A DNA stretch of 64,000 nucleotides from DATBGO01 sp963840095. Lineage in GTDB: Bacteria > Actinomycetota > Actinomycetes > Streptosporangiales > Streptosporangiaceae. A program made the translations under genes and the position numbers. The stretch spans positions 22,560-86,559 of the forward strand of contig CAWIXN010000009.1 in NCBI GenBank assembly GCA_963840095.1. Reading direction: 5' to 3'. The notes under the pieces are model-generated. The model saw only the letters and a list, made by a program, of their open reading frames with translations, was not told the origin of the DNA and made no database searches. The first letter of the stretch is position 1. The number at the start of each line of letters is the position of its first letter. Positions 54,933 through 63,646 of the stretch are shown here, piece after piece.

Positions 54933-56429
54933 TTATGGTGGCGCGGCTGCGAGGCTGGCGAGGGTTTTGCGGCGCCGGCGGCGGGTCCTGGGCGGCAGGC
55001 CGGCCGCGGCGCGCTGGGTGTTCTGTTCCTGGCGGGTGTCGTAGGCGGTGAGGATGCGCTGGTTGCGGGCGATGAGCAGGCAGCCGGCGAACAGCGCGAT
55101 CGGGGTGAGGCCCATGAGGCGGCACCAGCCGCGGTTGATGTCGTTGGCGGCGGGGTCCTTGGCGGTCGAGAATGTCCGCTCGGCGGCTGAGCGCCGCGCG
55201 TAAGAGCGGCGGTGGGCTTGGGAGGGGTAGTCGTGTTTTTGCGCGGTCTTGGCGTGCACGCCGGGCGGGACGGTGATGGTCTGCTTGGTGCAGCAGGCCG
55301 GAGGGTGCCCGGGCGGGGCGAGTATCTCGGGCCGCTGGTAGCCCAGTGATAGCGATTGGGGTCGTAGCGGGCAGCGGAGCTTGCCCATGGCGGCCGGGCA
55401 CATGACCCGGTGGTAGCCGTCTGCGTCGCCGGTGGTGATCTTGCCGAGCTTGTAGCGGGCGGTCTCGGCGGTCTGCTGGTCGTGGGCGGTGGTCTGCTGG
55501 TCGGTGGCGTCGCGGGCGAGCGGGCCGAGTTCGAGCAGCGGCCGGGGGGTGGCGGGGCAGTACAGGTTCCCGTTGGAGATGACGGCGCCGGCGTGGGTGC
55601 CGCGGGGTCCGCGGTCGTCGGGGTGGAGGTCCTGGATGAGCTGGGCTCCGGCGGCGCGCAGTGGCACGGCCCAGTTCCCGGGGATCCGGTGGGCGTAGCC
55701 GGAGTCGTCCAGGATGTCGCCGAGGGGGACGCCGGCGGCGGGCATGCGCTCCAGGACCGGGACCATGGCCCGGGCGGGGTCGCGGTGGCAGGTGGTGAGG
55801 GTCATCCGGCGGGCCAGTTCGGGCACTGCGGGGCCGTTGTCTTCTTTGACCATGGTGCCGGCCGAGATGTAGTAGCCGTAGAACAGCTCGTCTTTCTGGC
55901 CGGGGCTGTCGCCGCGGCGGTGTCCCCAGGACGCTTCGGGGTCGGCGCAGTGGCCGCCTTTAGCTGGCGGCGGGCAGGAGAAGGTTTCGAGGTCGCTCCA
56001 GTCGACGGCCAGCGCGCGGGTGGTGTCCTTGTGCTGCGGCGGGATGCTGGCTTCCAGCAGCGCGTCGAGGGTGGCGTCCAGGCCGGGTGAGGGGGCGCCG
56101 TCGGGGTGGTCTTTCCGGAGTGCGGTGACGACCAGGCGGAAGGTGCGCTCGACCTGCCGGTAGGTGAGCAGATGCGGGCCGTGTTTCCAGCCGGCGACCA
56201 CGCCCAGGCGGATCCGGTCGGTCTCGGGGAGGCTGGTCAGGGCCTGGTGCACCCGGGTCAGGTGCGCGGGGCGGTGGTCGGCCAGGGTCAGCAGCATGCC
56301 GGTCAGCAGGGTGCGGGCCAGCAGCTGGCGGGGGCGGACGCCGGCCGGCAGCATTGCCTCGATCCTGCCCGCCGCCTGCGAGCGGTCGATGATCGCCTCC
56401 AGCCGCTGCAGCGGGACCGGCGCGCTCAC
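54933..56429 (-). CDS. DDE-type transposase
   Basis: The protein has 498 residues from a GTG overlapping the upstream gene's stop by 4 bp. Candidate catalytic acids are Asp143 or Asp146 (ALAVDWSDLETF), Asp241/242 (ILDDSGYAHR) and Glu416 (RRSAAERTFSTAKD). The protein ends in a basic tail (RTRRRRRKT). It resembles IS4/IS1182-like DDE enzymes in the spacing of these residues, but I cannot assign a family. It is the second gene of the minus-strand pair. An open frame extending past 54933 towards the tRNA is antisense to it and not a gene. Confidence 0.82.
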   Translation of the reverse strand: MSAPVPLQRLEAIIDRSQAAGRIEAMLPAGVRPRQLLARTLLTGMLLTLADHRPAHLTRVHQALTSLPETDRIRLGVVAGWKHGPHLLTYRQVERTFRLVVTALRKDHPDGAPSPGLDATLDALLEASIPPQHKDTTRALAVDWSDLETFSCPPPAKGGHCADPEASWGHRRGDSPGQKDELFYGYYISAGTMVKEDNGPAVPELARRMTLTTCHRDPARAMVPVLERMPAAGVPLGDILDDSGYAHRIPGNWAVPLRAAGAQLIQDLHPDDRGPRGTHAGAVISNGNLYCPATPRPLLELGPLARDATDQQTTAHDQQTAETARYKLGKITTGDADGYHRVMCPAAMGKLRCPLRPQSLSLGYQRPEILAPPGHPPACCTKQTITVPPGVHAKTAQKHDYPSQAHRRSYARRSAAERTFSTAKDPAANDINRGWCRLMGLTPIALFAGCLLIARNQRILTAYDTRQEQNTQRAAAGLPPRTRRRRRKTLASLAAAPP

Positions 56430-57367
56430 CGCGTGCCCCCCAGCAGCGTCACTGCCTGAGCCTCGCCGGCGGGGTCCAGGCTGGCGATCAGGTCGCCCAG
56501 CCGCTGGGAGCAGGTGATCCCGGCCGCGTGCATGAACGTGGCCAGGCCGAGCCGCCCAGCGCAGCCGGCCAGCCAGGTCGCCCGCAGCCGGCTGCCCTCC
56601 AGCCGGGGCAGCCCGGTCCCGCCGGCCAGCGAGCGGGTCAGCGGGGTGGTCACGTTCCGCCGCCCGGGATCGCGGCCGCCGGTGATCAGGCGGGTTCCGG
56701 CGAAGCCCGCCGAGGCGAGCAGCCGGTCATGGTAGCGGGATGCGACCGGCACCACCCGGGGCGCACGGCCGCGGACCTGCACCACGACGCCGCCAGACCG
56801 GCAGGTGATGTCGCTGCCGCGGACGCCGCGCAGGTCAGCGCCGGCCAGTCCGGCTCCGGCGCCCAGGCAGATCAGCCCGGCCGCGCGCATCCTGCGGGCC
56901 AGCGTCGGCTGGGCATCGGCCAGGGCCAGGTACCCGGCGATCTCCGCGGCGCTGTAAGGGGCCTTGGCCCGCTCCCGCGGCAGCGCCGCCGGCGCGGGAC
57001 CCAGCTGCGGGCCGGTCAGCCGGGCGGCGTAGCGCAGGTTCGTGCGGAGCGTCCGGCGGGTCGGGCCGGACAGGTCACGGCCGGCGGTGAGGATGAACCG
57101 CTCGATCACCGAGGGATGCAGGCACACCTGCGGGTCCAGTTCCAGCCCGGCCGCCGAGGCGAATGCGCCGAGCTTGCCGCAGGCGAACAGCAGCGCCTTG
57201 GCCCGGGCAGGGTCCTGCGGCGCGCACCGGGCCGCGGCCAGCCGGGCAAAGGCCGCGGCGGGCTCGCTCAGCGACGGCGGCCGGTAGCCGGCGATCAGCT
57301 CAGCGGCCCGCCGCGAGGATGCGGGCACGGGCGCTGGCGAGGGTGCTCCCCGGCGCGGAGTTGTCAC
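56426..57367 (-). CDS. tyrosine-recombinase-like protein lacking key catalytic residues
   Basis: The protein has 313 residues from the GTG at 57367 (an upstream GTG at 57445 is in frame). The N-terminal half resembles a SAM-like core-binding domain (ALLFACGKLGAFASAAGLEL; TRRTLRTNLRYAARLTG). The C-terminal half follows the integrase pattern: LICLGAGAGLAGADLRGVRG, VVVQVRGRAPRVVPVASRY, SRLRATWLAGCAGRLG and FMHAAGI. The first Arg (normally GLRxSE) is Ala, the HxxR His is Ser, and no nucleophilic Tyr follows. It is therefore likely a DNA-binding partner of the transposase rather than an active recombinase. Confidence 0.6.
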   Translation of the reverse strand: MTTPRRGAPSPAPVPASSRRAAELIAGYRPPSLSEPAAAFARLAAARCAPQDPARAKALLFACGKLGAFASAAGLELDPQVCLHPSVIERFILTAGRDLSGPTRRTLRTNLRYAARLTGPQLGPAPAALPRERAKAPYSAAEIAGYLALADAQPTLARRMRAAGLICLGAGAGLAGADLRGVRGSDITCRSGGVVVQVRGRAPRVVPVASRYHDRLLASAGFAGTRLITGGRDPGRRNVTTPLTRSLAGGTGLPRLEGSRLRATWLAGCAGRLGLATFMHAAGITCSQRLGDLIASLDPAGEAQAVTLLGGTR

Positions 57368-57383
57368 ACTGTAGGCATACAGT
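57368..57383. promoter_or_regulatory. 16-bp palindrome in the divergent IS promoter
   Basis: ACTGTA-GGCA-TACAGT lies between the two divergent start codons. On the plus strand TACAGT (57378-57383) is positioned as a -10 that would start transcription at the DUF6788 ATG (57389). The mirror TACAGT abuts the GTG of the recombinase-like gene. This suggests a shared operator/promoter. Confidence 0.5.
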
Positions 57384-57388
57384 ACGAT

Positions 57389-57799
57389 ATGGCCGGGATG
57401 GGGGATGTGTGCCAGCCTGGGACCGTGCGTGTCGCCGCCGGTCACCAGGCCGAAGCCCGGGAGATCGCCGACGAGCTCGCGGCGATCGCCCGCACGGGCA
57501 TGATCCTGCCCGGCTCAATCACCGAGCGGCGGACCCGCTGCGGGCGGTCCAACTGCGGCTGCCACGCCGACCCGCCCCGGCTGCACGGCCCCTACAGGCA
57601 ATGGACCCGCAAGATCGCCGCCCGGACCATCTGCCGGTGGCTCAGCGCCGAGCAGCGCGACGACTACCAGGCCTGGATCGACAACGACCGGCGGCTACGG
57701 GAACTGCTCGCCCGCCTCGAAGCCCTCGGCGCCGCCGCCCTGGAAGCTGACCCGCGGCTGCACAGCCAGCGCCGCAGCCGCGCAGGCCGGGCCAGCTGA
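57389..57799 (+). CDS. DUF6788-family protein, IS-associated
   Basis: The protein has 136 residues from the ATG at 57389, probably leaderless. The recognisable core is ERRTRCGRSNCGCHADPPRL, HGPYRQWTRKIAARTICRWL and YQAWIDNDRRLRELLARLEAL. The CGRxxCxCH cysteine cluster may bind zinc, and the C-terminus is a helix rich in Leu/Arg. DUF6788 proteins commonly sit beside transposases, but their role is unknown; a DNA-binding regulator acting at the palindrome is plausible. It diverges from the transposase pair, with only 21 bp between starts. Confidence 0.65.
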   Translation: MAGMGDVCQPGTVRVAAGHQAEAREIADELAAIARTGMILPGSITERRTRCGRSNCGCHADPPRLHGPYRQWTRKIAARTICRWLSAEQRDDYQAWIDNDRRLRELLARLEALGAAALEADPRLHSQRRSRAGRAS

Positions 57800-57960
57800 C
57801 CACTACCCGCTGCGGGCGCCGGACCCACCGACACCAGCCCGGCCCTGGCCAGCCCTCACCAAAAGGACGAAACGCCCAGACCATTGTGAGCGTATCCCGC
57901 TTAACCTGTGGGTGACCTCCGGATCAACGCCCATCCGGCCAGGTCAGGCCCAAAGGTGAA

Positions 57961-58569
57961 GACCTCACCAGGTCATGAACACATTTCGAAAAACCTGCCG
58001 ATGACCAGGTCGGCCCCCGAGGGGCAGTTGAGGGGCACGCCTGCCGGGGGCCGGATTGCTGACCTGCGGGAACGTGAAGTGTTGGCCTGCCTGGCGGTCG
58101 GGGCAGGGCTTTCACGATATGCAAGAGGTCATGAGTCCGGGATCATAGGTTCTGGGGGGCTTGGCGCAGGCCCCGCGCGGCGCTGATCTGGGGGACGTCG
58201 GCCACTGTTCCGGTGGACAATTCTATTGAGAACCTACATCGGCTGGCGCATGCGCCAAATCAGTGAGAATGATCATTGGAGTCTGCCGCTGGGACTATAG
58301 GGGGCCGCCCGAAGACGAGCCATCTGCCATCCTTGTTACGCAGCGTGACCAGCGACCCAGGCGCGAGTGTGGAATATCCGCGTTAGGTACTCCAGTGGCC
58401 CATCGGGGATTATCGGCCGAAGCGCGCGGATTAGGTCGATCTGGTTCGCCACGATCTTCAGCTCGTGGCATCGGAGACGACCGAATTTTCATGTTATGAG
58501 AGTGCGTCTAACTGTAGGTTGAGAATTACCGCTTGCGCCCGCTCCTAAGATGGACGTCGAGGAGGCTTG
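57961..58569. other. 609-bp region without a clear gene; possible decayed att site at 58090-58140
   Basis: The stretch has short open frames (57908-58186, 58263-58499) with no domain. GAGGGGCAGTTGAGGGGCA (58019-58037) resembles GAGGGGCAGTTTGAGGGGCA at 62060-62079. TGGCCTG...GTCGGGG...TTTCA...ATGCAAGAGGTC (58090-58131) resembles the sequence entering the right attachment site (62158-62201). It looks like a degenerate copy of the island's right end. Confidence 0.4.
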
Positions 58570-58995
58570 ATGATCGGCAGATCTGGACGATGCTTACCCA
58601 GTGCGGCAACAACTTTTCTGATCGCATGCGCTGCGTTGGCGCTCGCCGCTGTTACTGGCTGCTCCTCAGGCCAGCGGCCAGCCGCCAGCAGAGCGGCGCC
58701 AACAATGCCGCCATGCTCAGCAAAGGCGCTCTTTGCCGCAGCCGAGGCCGGACAGCACTTCAGCGCCAATTCACCCGGCTACAGCATCATCCTCAAGCCG
58801 GTCGCGACGGGCGCTAAATGCGATGACGGATGGGCCATAGCCCTCATCAGTCATCCGTACGTTGGTCAGACAGATGGGGGCGTCCTCTTCCGCGCTGTGC
58901 ACGGCCGCTGGGTGTTCCACTCTGAAATCGGCGGACTGGCTGCGGACTGCATCCTGGAACTGAGCGGGGTACGGCGCGGGTTGCCACGGTGCTGA
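58570..58995 (+). CDS. small putative lipoprotein
   Basis: The protein has 141 residues from the ATG at 58570, with AGGAGG just upstream. A signal peptide (FLIACAALALAAV) ends in the lipobox AVTGC with Cys31 as the lipidated residue. The mature part begins with a short Ala/Ser/Pro linker, then a globular region (PCSAKALFAAAEAGQHFSAN; KCDDGWAIALISHPYVGQTD; LFRAVHGRWVFHSEIGG). It has paired cysteines and ends in PRC. I do not recognise the family. It should be anchored on the outer face of the membrane. It precedes the TIR-WD40 pseudogene in the island. Confidence 0.65.
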   Translation: MIGRSGRCLPSAATTFLIACAALALAAVTGCSSGQRPAASRAAPTMPPCSAKALFAAAEAGQHFSANSPGYSIILKPVATGAKCDDGWAIALISHPYVGQTDGGVLFRAVHGRWVFHSEIGGLAADCILELSGVRRGLPRC

Positions 58996-59060
58996 TACCG
59001 CCGTCGCAATCCGAGTCGGCCTCTTATTGCACTCAGTAAGCTCTTGGCCAGGGAGTGCCT

Positions 59061-61898
59061 ATGTCTACCGACGCCTGGGTGATGCGGTCAGCAACTTCAC
59101 AGACCAAGTACGCGGCGTTTGTCTCCTATAGCCGCAAAGACGAGGCCATCACCTCAGCACTGCGTTACAGCCGCACAGATTCGGCAAGAGGTGGTTTGAG
59201 CTACGGGCCCTGCGGCTGTTCCTCGATAGTGCAGGTGTCCGGGCAGGCGAGCCTGTCTGGGACGAACTGCAGGCGGCAATGGACACCTCAGGGTTCCTCA
59301 TGCTGGTCGCCTCGTCTTACTCGGGCGCCTCGACGTGGGTGAATGAGGAGATCACGTACTGGCTCACAGATCACCCCCCGAACACGGTCCTGATCGTGCG
59401 CGCGGGCGGCGATATCTACTGGGATGAGGCTACTGGCGATTTCAGCTCGGGGTCCGATGCGATCCCCGAAGTCCTGCGTGGCCGGTTCGAGAAGCTGCCA
59501 TCGGTTGTCGACATCGAGGGCCTGGATCCCGCGGGCGCGCTCTTCCGTGATCAGGTCGCGGTTCTCGCTGCGCGCCTTCATGGGAAGCGGAAGGAGGATC
59601 TCTACGACCGTGATGTCAGTGAACACCGGAAGCTGCAGCGCCTGCAGCGATCGGCCATCGGCATCCTCGCCACGCTCCTGGTGCTCACGCTCGCCGGTGC
59701 ATCCGCAGCTCTGATACAGCGCGACGCCGCACTCGCGCAAGCACGGCTGGCACTATCCCGAGCCCTCGCAGCTGAGTCGGCCGTCTGGGTTCCAAAGGAC
59801 GTAGACCTCGGGATGCTTCTCGCGGTACAGGCCTACCGGACTGATGACACTGTGCAGGCTCGAAGTGCGTTGCTGGACGCGCTGATGGCCAACCCGCCGC
59901 TGGAGAGCATCTTCCGGCTGCCGGGATCCTCACGGGACCTAAGCCCGGCAGGCTATGAAGTCGCAGTCGCTGGCAGAAGCGGTGTCACCGTATGGGATGT
60001 CGCGACTGAGCGTCGCGTTGGGCGACCGTTCGGCATCGAGAAGCGCGGCGAGCACCCGCCGCCCACTGCTTACCCGCCTTTTATAACGCGGCCTTCAGCC
60101 CGCGCGATGGGCAACTGGCCGTTTATACGCCGGGCGGCGAGATACAACTGTGGGATTTGGCAACGCACCGTCTCGTTTCCTCGGCGCGCGACCCCGCGCA
60201 GAACTTCGGCAGTCCTGCCGAGCCCCAGCTCATTTACAGTCCCGATGGCCGCTATATCGTGTCGACAGGTTGGGACGGAGCGTACGTCTTCGACGCGGCC
60301 ACGCTGCGGCTGATCGCCGGGCCACTTCCTATCCCAGGGATGACGCCGAACGTTCTCACGGCTGCGTTCAGCCCGAACGGACAACTGCTCGCGCTTGCGG
60401 GCTCGGCTATTAACGATGTCATCTACGACACCGCCTCCTGGCGCCAAGCGGCAGCCTCGCCACCCGCTCTTCACCGCCGACCTGGCTTTCAGCCCGGACG
60501 GCCGACAGCTCGCCGTGCTGAGCAACTTCGGCGTACAGCTCTACGACGTGCAAATGGCGCGTCAGCGACTCTCCCTGCCCGGGCCGGTACAGACCATGGA
60601 CGGGCCACTCAATCAATACACCGTGGCCTGGAACTCATCTAGCTCGCTGCTGGCAACCGGAGGCGATGACGGCACAGTCATCTGGAGACCCGGGAACGGC
60701 AAGGTTGTCACCACCCTGCGAGTACATCCGGCTGGCAGCCGCTCGACGACGTGACGGATGTCGCGTTCGACGCCTCTGGTCAGCATCTCGTCAGCAGCGG
60801 CGCGGACGGTGTAGTCACGTGGCAGCTCGACCGCACTGAACTGGCGACCACTGAGGCGGCCGAGCCTGGCGGAACGGCCGCGATCTATACGCCAGCGTTC
60901 AGCCCCGACAGCCAGCTCCTGGCTACTGCCAACCGCGCACATGGGACACTTCTCTGGAACGTCGAGTCAGGCGAGCCAGCCAGCCAGCCAGTCGTGCCTC
61001 AGGGCGCGCGGGTAGGCGCCGTGGCGTTCAGCCCTGACGGGCGAGCACTGATCATCGGCGAGCGAGCCGACGTAGCGGTCTGGGACTTTCAGGACCAGAG
61101 AAGGCTCGGCGCTGCGATGACGGATATCTACGGTGCCCCGGAGGACGGGATTAGCCCGCAGGTCGATGACGTTGCGGTAAGCGCGAACGGCAGGTACGTG
61201 GCCGCTGCTGAGGGCTGGGGGTTCACAGTGTGGGATCTCCGCATGCGGCACGTGGCCCTTCAGGTTCAGATGCCCTATGCCGACTCAAATGACGTTGCGT
61301 TTCAGCTCGCGTTCAGCCCCGATGGATCCACCCTGGCCATCCCCGTTGCTAACAACGTCGAGCTGTGGAGCATTGCTCGCCGCCGTATCTCGGCAGTCAT
61401 CCATGTCGGCAGCGCGGTCGATTCAGTAGAGTTCGCACCTGACGGGCAGTTCCTAGCGATCAACACCGCCGTATCCGCTACCCGGCTATGGGGTCTCCAG
61501 GACCATCAGTGGATCACTGCGGCTATGTCGGATGGGCCTGTATCCGGAGTTGGCGCGTACCAGGATCCCGTGGCCGTCAGTGCGAACAGTTCCATCGTTG
61601 CAACGGCATCAGGAGGCGAGGATACGGTCACGCTTTGGGATGTTGCGACGGGCAGTCAGATCAGCGTGCTGGCCTCGCCGAGCCCCGCGAGCACCTCCAC
61701 CACCATAAGCGGGCTCGCGTTCAGCCCGACAGGTCAAACTCTCGCCGTGACAACGACGGCAGGAACCATGAGCTTGTGGAATCTCGACCCTCAGCGGTGG
61801 GTCAGCATGGCATGCGACATTGCCGGACGCGACCTAACGCCGACGGAGTGGCAGGATTCATCGGCTCCGCCGAGCCCTATCAGCGCACCTGCCGCTGA
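59061..61898 (+). pseudogene. TIR-transmembrane-WD40 protein gene, multiply frameshifted
   Basis: It starts MSTDAWVMRS at 59061, with TIR strand YAAFVSYSRKDE. After a frameshift near 59150 the TIR domain continues (RWFELRALRLFLDSAG; DELQAAMDTSGFLMLVASSY; STWVNEEITYWL). A TM follows (AIGILATLLVLTLAGASAAL) and then the arginine-alanine linker typical of these proteins (ARLALSRALAAESAVW). WD40 repeats (TVWDVATERR; IQLWDLATHRL; AFSPNGQLLALAG; LATGGDDGTVIW; VTLWDVATGSQI) are spread over three frames, with further shifts near 60060, 60470, 60740 and 61855. The natural C-terminus FIGSAEPYQRTCR ends at 61898. Such proteins are large NAD-cleaving or scaffold candidates in conflict systems; this one is inactivated unless the frameshifts are sequencing errors. 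Confidence 0.8.
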
Positions 61899-61931
61899 GG
61901 TGGCTGCGATGGGGGAGTGGGCGTCACAGGG

Positions 61932-62131
61932 TTCCAGCGGAGTCACGAGGCGGGCGAGGGGATGCTGCTACTGGCATATTCGCCTGGCCGCGGGCCTTCG
62001 AACGTAGGGTCGATGACGGTGAGATCCGGCGATTCGAGCAGTTACGGGAAGATCATTTCGAGGGGCAGTTTGAGGGGCAGAATGGCGCCAGCAGGGGCTC
62101 GTGTGAGCTAGTTCCAGCTTGCGTGAGCTAG
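61932..62131 (+). other. possible coding remnant just inside the right end of the island
   Basis: One frame reads GIFAWPRAFERRVDDGEIRR, then FEQLREDHFEGQFEGQ, to a TAG at 62129. It looks protein-like and lies where element-borne integrase or accessory genes usually end, but I cannot match it to a family. Confidence 0.2.
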
Positions 62132-62184
62132 CGTATGGCCTGATCAAGCTGCATATGGCCTGGTCGGGGAACTCGCGAGTGTTT

Positions 62185-62228
62185 CATGGCATGCAAGAGG
62201 TCTGGGGTTCGAGTCCCCATAGCTCCAC
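62185..62228. repeat. right attachment site (tRNA-Ala 3' end copy)
   Basis: It is identical to 54678-54721 except for one base. Only the anticodon-to-3' half of the tRNA is present, so it is not a functional tRNA gene. Confidence 0.9.
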
Positions 62229-63050
62229 GTTTTCGCAGCTCAGAGGCCCTTTGCGGGCTCCGTATTTGATCTTTGACCGCTTGCGAGGTTGCAAGAAGTC
62301 ATGGCATCTGGCGAGACGGCAGGACGTGATGTTCTCGCAGGTCAGCAGGATGTAGCGGCCGCTGAACGGATATAGCGGCGGCCCAGCTGGAAGCCAAATG
62401 GATAGCCAGCACGCTGATCTGGGGTCCTGCCGAAGATGGCAGCCGGGCACCTTGAAGTGGCTGCGCCCAGGTACTTTGTCACGCTGAGTGAACACCGTTC
62501 CTGAAGCACGGGAGTCAGCTGCCAGTGCTGCCGACTATGCAGCGCCGACCGATCGCTAGTTCGCCGCAGTAAGCGGCAAAGAAGGCTAGTTCTGGCCCCC
62601 GTCACAACCGGGCCGGGCCCTGCCGCCTCCAGCGGAACGCCGGGCGGTCCAGGCCCCTGACTGCCCTGCGCACGAGCGGATGCACCACAAAGAACCGATG
62701 AAGTGGCACGCACGCCCCCCTCTGGCTACGGGCAGTCGAGCTTCCAGCACCCGGACGGGATGTTCCACAGCGACCCCTACCGCGGAAACCTGCTCCGCGA
62801 CGGGCACCACGCGGTAACCCACTCCCTGAGAGGCCGCACACTAGAACCGAAAGCAAGGACGCATCAGGCCACGGTCTCGCATTTACGCATATGCCGATGA
62901 GCGGAAGACGGGGAGTGTCAGCCGAGTCCCGAGACAGGCAGTGTCGGCGGTCCTAGACATGGGTGGACGTTGTGCTCTCCATTTCAGCATGAACGTGCTA
63001 ACTATGTGTCGCTACATCGGATGACCGTGGATGATCTTGGAGGAGTGATC
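62229..63050. other. 822-bp region with no recognisable gene
   Basis: Short frames on both strands (for example 62342-62713 minus, 62703-62900 plus) lack domains and ribosome-binding sites. I see no tRNA, strong hairpin or repeat. It may be debris from earlier insertions beside the island. Confidence 0.5.
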
Positions 63051-63107
63051 ATGAAAGCGTCCAGCCCAACTAGAGAACGTCCGGACAGCGTTCGGGAGAC
63101 GGGTTGA
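63051..63107 (+). CDS. possible 18-residue peptide ORF
   Basis: ATG at 63051 is preceded by a strong GGAGGAGTGATC. The product is MKASSPTRERPDSVRETG. It is polar, with no aromatic or Cys residues, so an unlikely RiPP core itself. It lies 60 bp upstream of the next small ORF and could be a leader or a decayed gene. Confidence 0.3.
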   Translation: MKASSPTRERPDSVRETG

Positions 63108-63168
63108 CGCGACGCATTTGGCCGCTTAACTGGACTGCTAAGATCCGAGGCGGATCGAGGGAGGGCTT

Positions 63169-63213
63169 GTGTACGAGTTTCATAAGCATTTGTTCACCCC
63201 GGGGCATTGGTGA
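63169..63213 (+). CDS. possible 14-residue peptide ORF coupled to the next gene
   Basis: GTG at 63169 is preceded by GAGGGAGGGCTT, an excellent ribosome-binding site. The product is VYEFHKHLFTPGHW. Its TGA (63211-63213) overlaps the GTG start (63210) of the following 103-residue ORF. It may be a leader peptide that sets translation of the downstream genes. Confidence 0.4.
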   Translation: MYEFHKHLFTPGHW

Positions 63214-63521
63214 CTAATACCCTATTTAGCCCAGTTCGGGCTTACGCGGCGCTGATGGTTGAAGAGTCGAGTGGGGCGATCAAAGGCTATCTGTTCGATC
63301 AGTACGTCCGAGCGTGCGGGTTCACCCCGACCGGTTCGTGGGTGTTCGTCGTCCTTCCGTCCGGTGACTGTGAATTCACACTGCTCGCCCCGGGTGAAGC
63401 GCGTTGGTGTTGCGAGCGACGCGCTGAGATCTCAGCGCGCGTAGGCCTACCGACGGTAGGGATGCCCCCTGGGGGGAGCGAGCTAAACATGTCGCCATAC
63501 CGAGAAGGGAACGGAACATGA
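63210..63521 (+). CDS. 103-residue protein of unknown function in the RiPP locus
   Basis: The GTG at 63210 has no ribosome-binding site of its own but overlaps the stop of the 14-codon ORF. The stop (63519-63521) overlaps the ATG of the next ORF (63518) as ATGA. The sequence is compact: AYAALMVEESSGAIKGYLFD, GFTPTGSWVFVVLPSGDCEF, then TLLAPGEARWCCERRAEISA. It contains a Cys-Cys pair and a Pro/Gly-rich C-terminus. I do not recognise a domain. The double overlap argues that it is translated with the peptide genes; a leader-binding or accessory role is speculation. Confidence 0.55.
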   Translation: MTNTLFSPVRAYAALMVEESSGAIKGYLFDQYVRACGFTPTGSWVFVVLPSGDCEFTLLAPGEARWCCERRAEISARVGLPTVGMPPGGSELNMSPYREGNGT

Positions 63522-63646
63522 GCAGCGATCAGATCCGGTTCGAGGGCACACCCACGCCTAGTGTCGAAGCACGGCTGCAGGCGCTCGATGACGCGTACTT
63601 GGAGTTGCTCCATGGACAGCAGCCGGCTTTTCGCTATCTTCGATAA
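63518..63646 (+). CDS. candidate RiPP precursor leader ORF (42 residues)
   Basis: ATG at 63518 is preceded by AGAAGGGAACGGAAC and overlaps the previous stop. The product has 42 residues beginning MSSDQIRFEGTPTPSVEARL and ends in the predicted amphipathic helix LQALDDAYLELLHG, which is leader-like. It stops at 63644-63646, inside the first FDNG-encoding repeat. In the +1 frame the same DNA encodes the repeat peptide. It could be the leader of a precursor split by a frameshift, or a separate peptide. Confidence 0.5.
   Translation: MSSDQIRFEGTPTPSVEARLQALDDAYLELLHGQQPAFRYLR

Larger units (their letters stand above)
54754..57960. mobile_element. three-gene insertion sequence with imperfect terminal inverted repeats
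   Basis: The left end TTCACATTTGGGTCTGAC (54754-54771) matches the reverse complement of the right end (TTCACCTTTGGGCCTGAC, 57960-57943) at 16 of 18 bases. Inside are a DDE transposase and a recombinase-like gene on the minus strand and a divergent DUF6788 gene. I see no target-site duplication. Related TTCACATTT motifs flank the left end (54731) and a CACATTTCG lies just outside the right end. Confidence 0.6.

Noticed and set aside
62184..62495. 103-codon minus-strand ORF ending in WGLEPQTSCMP
   Set aside because: It is likewise the antisense of the tRNA fragment at the right att site.
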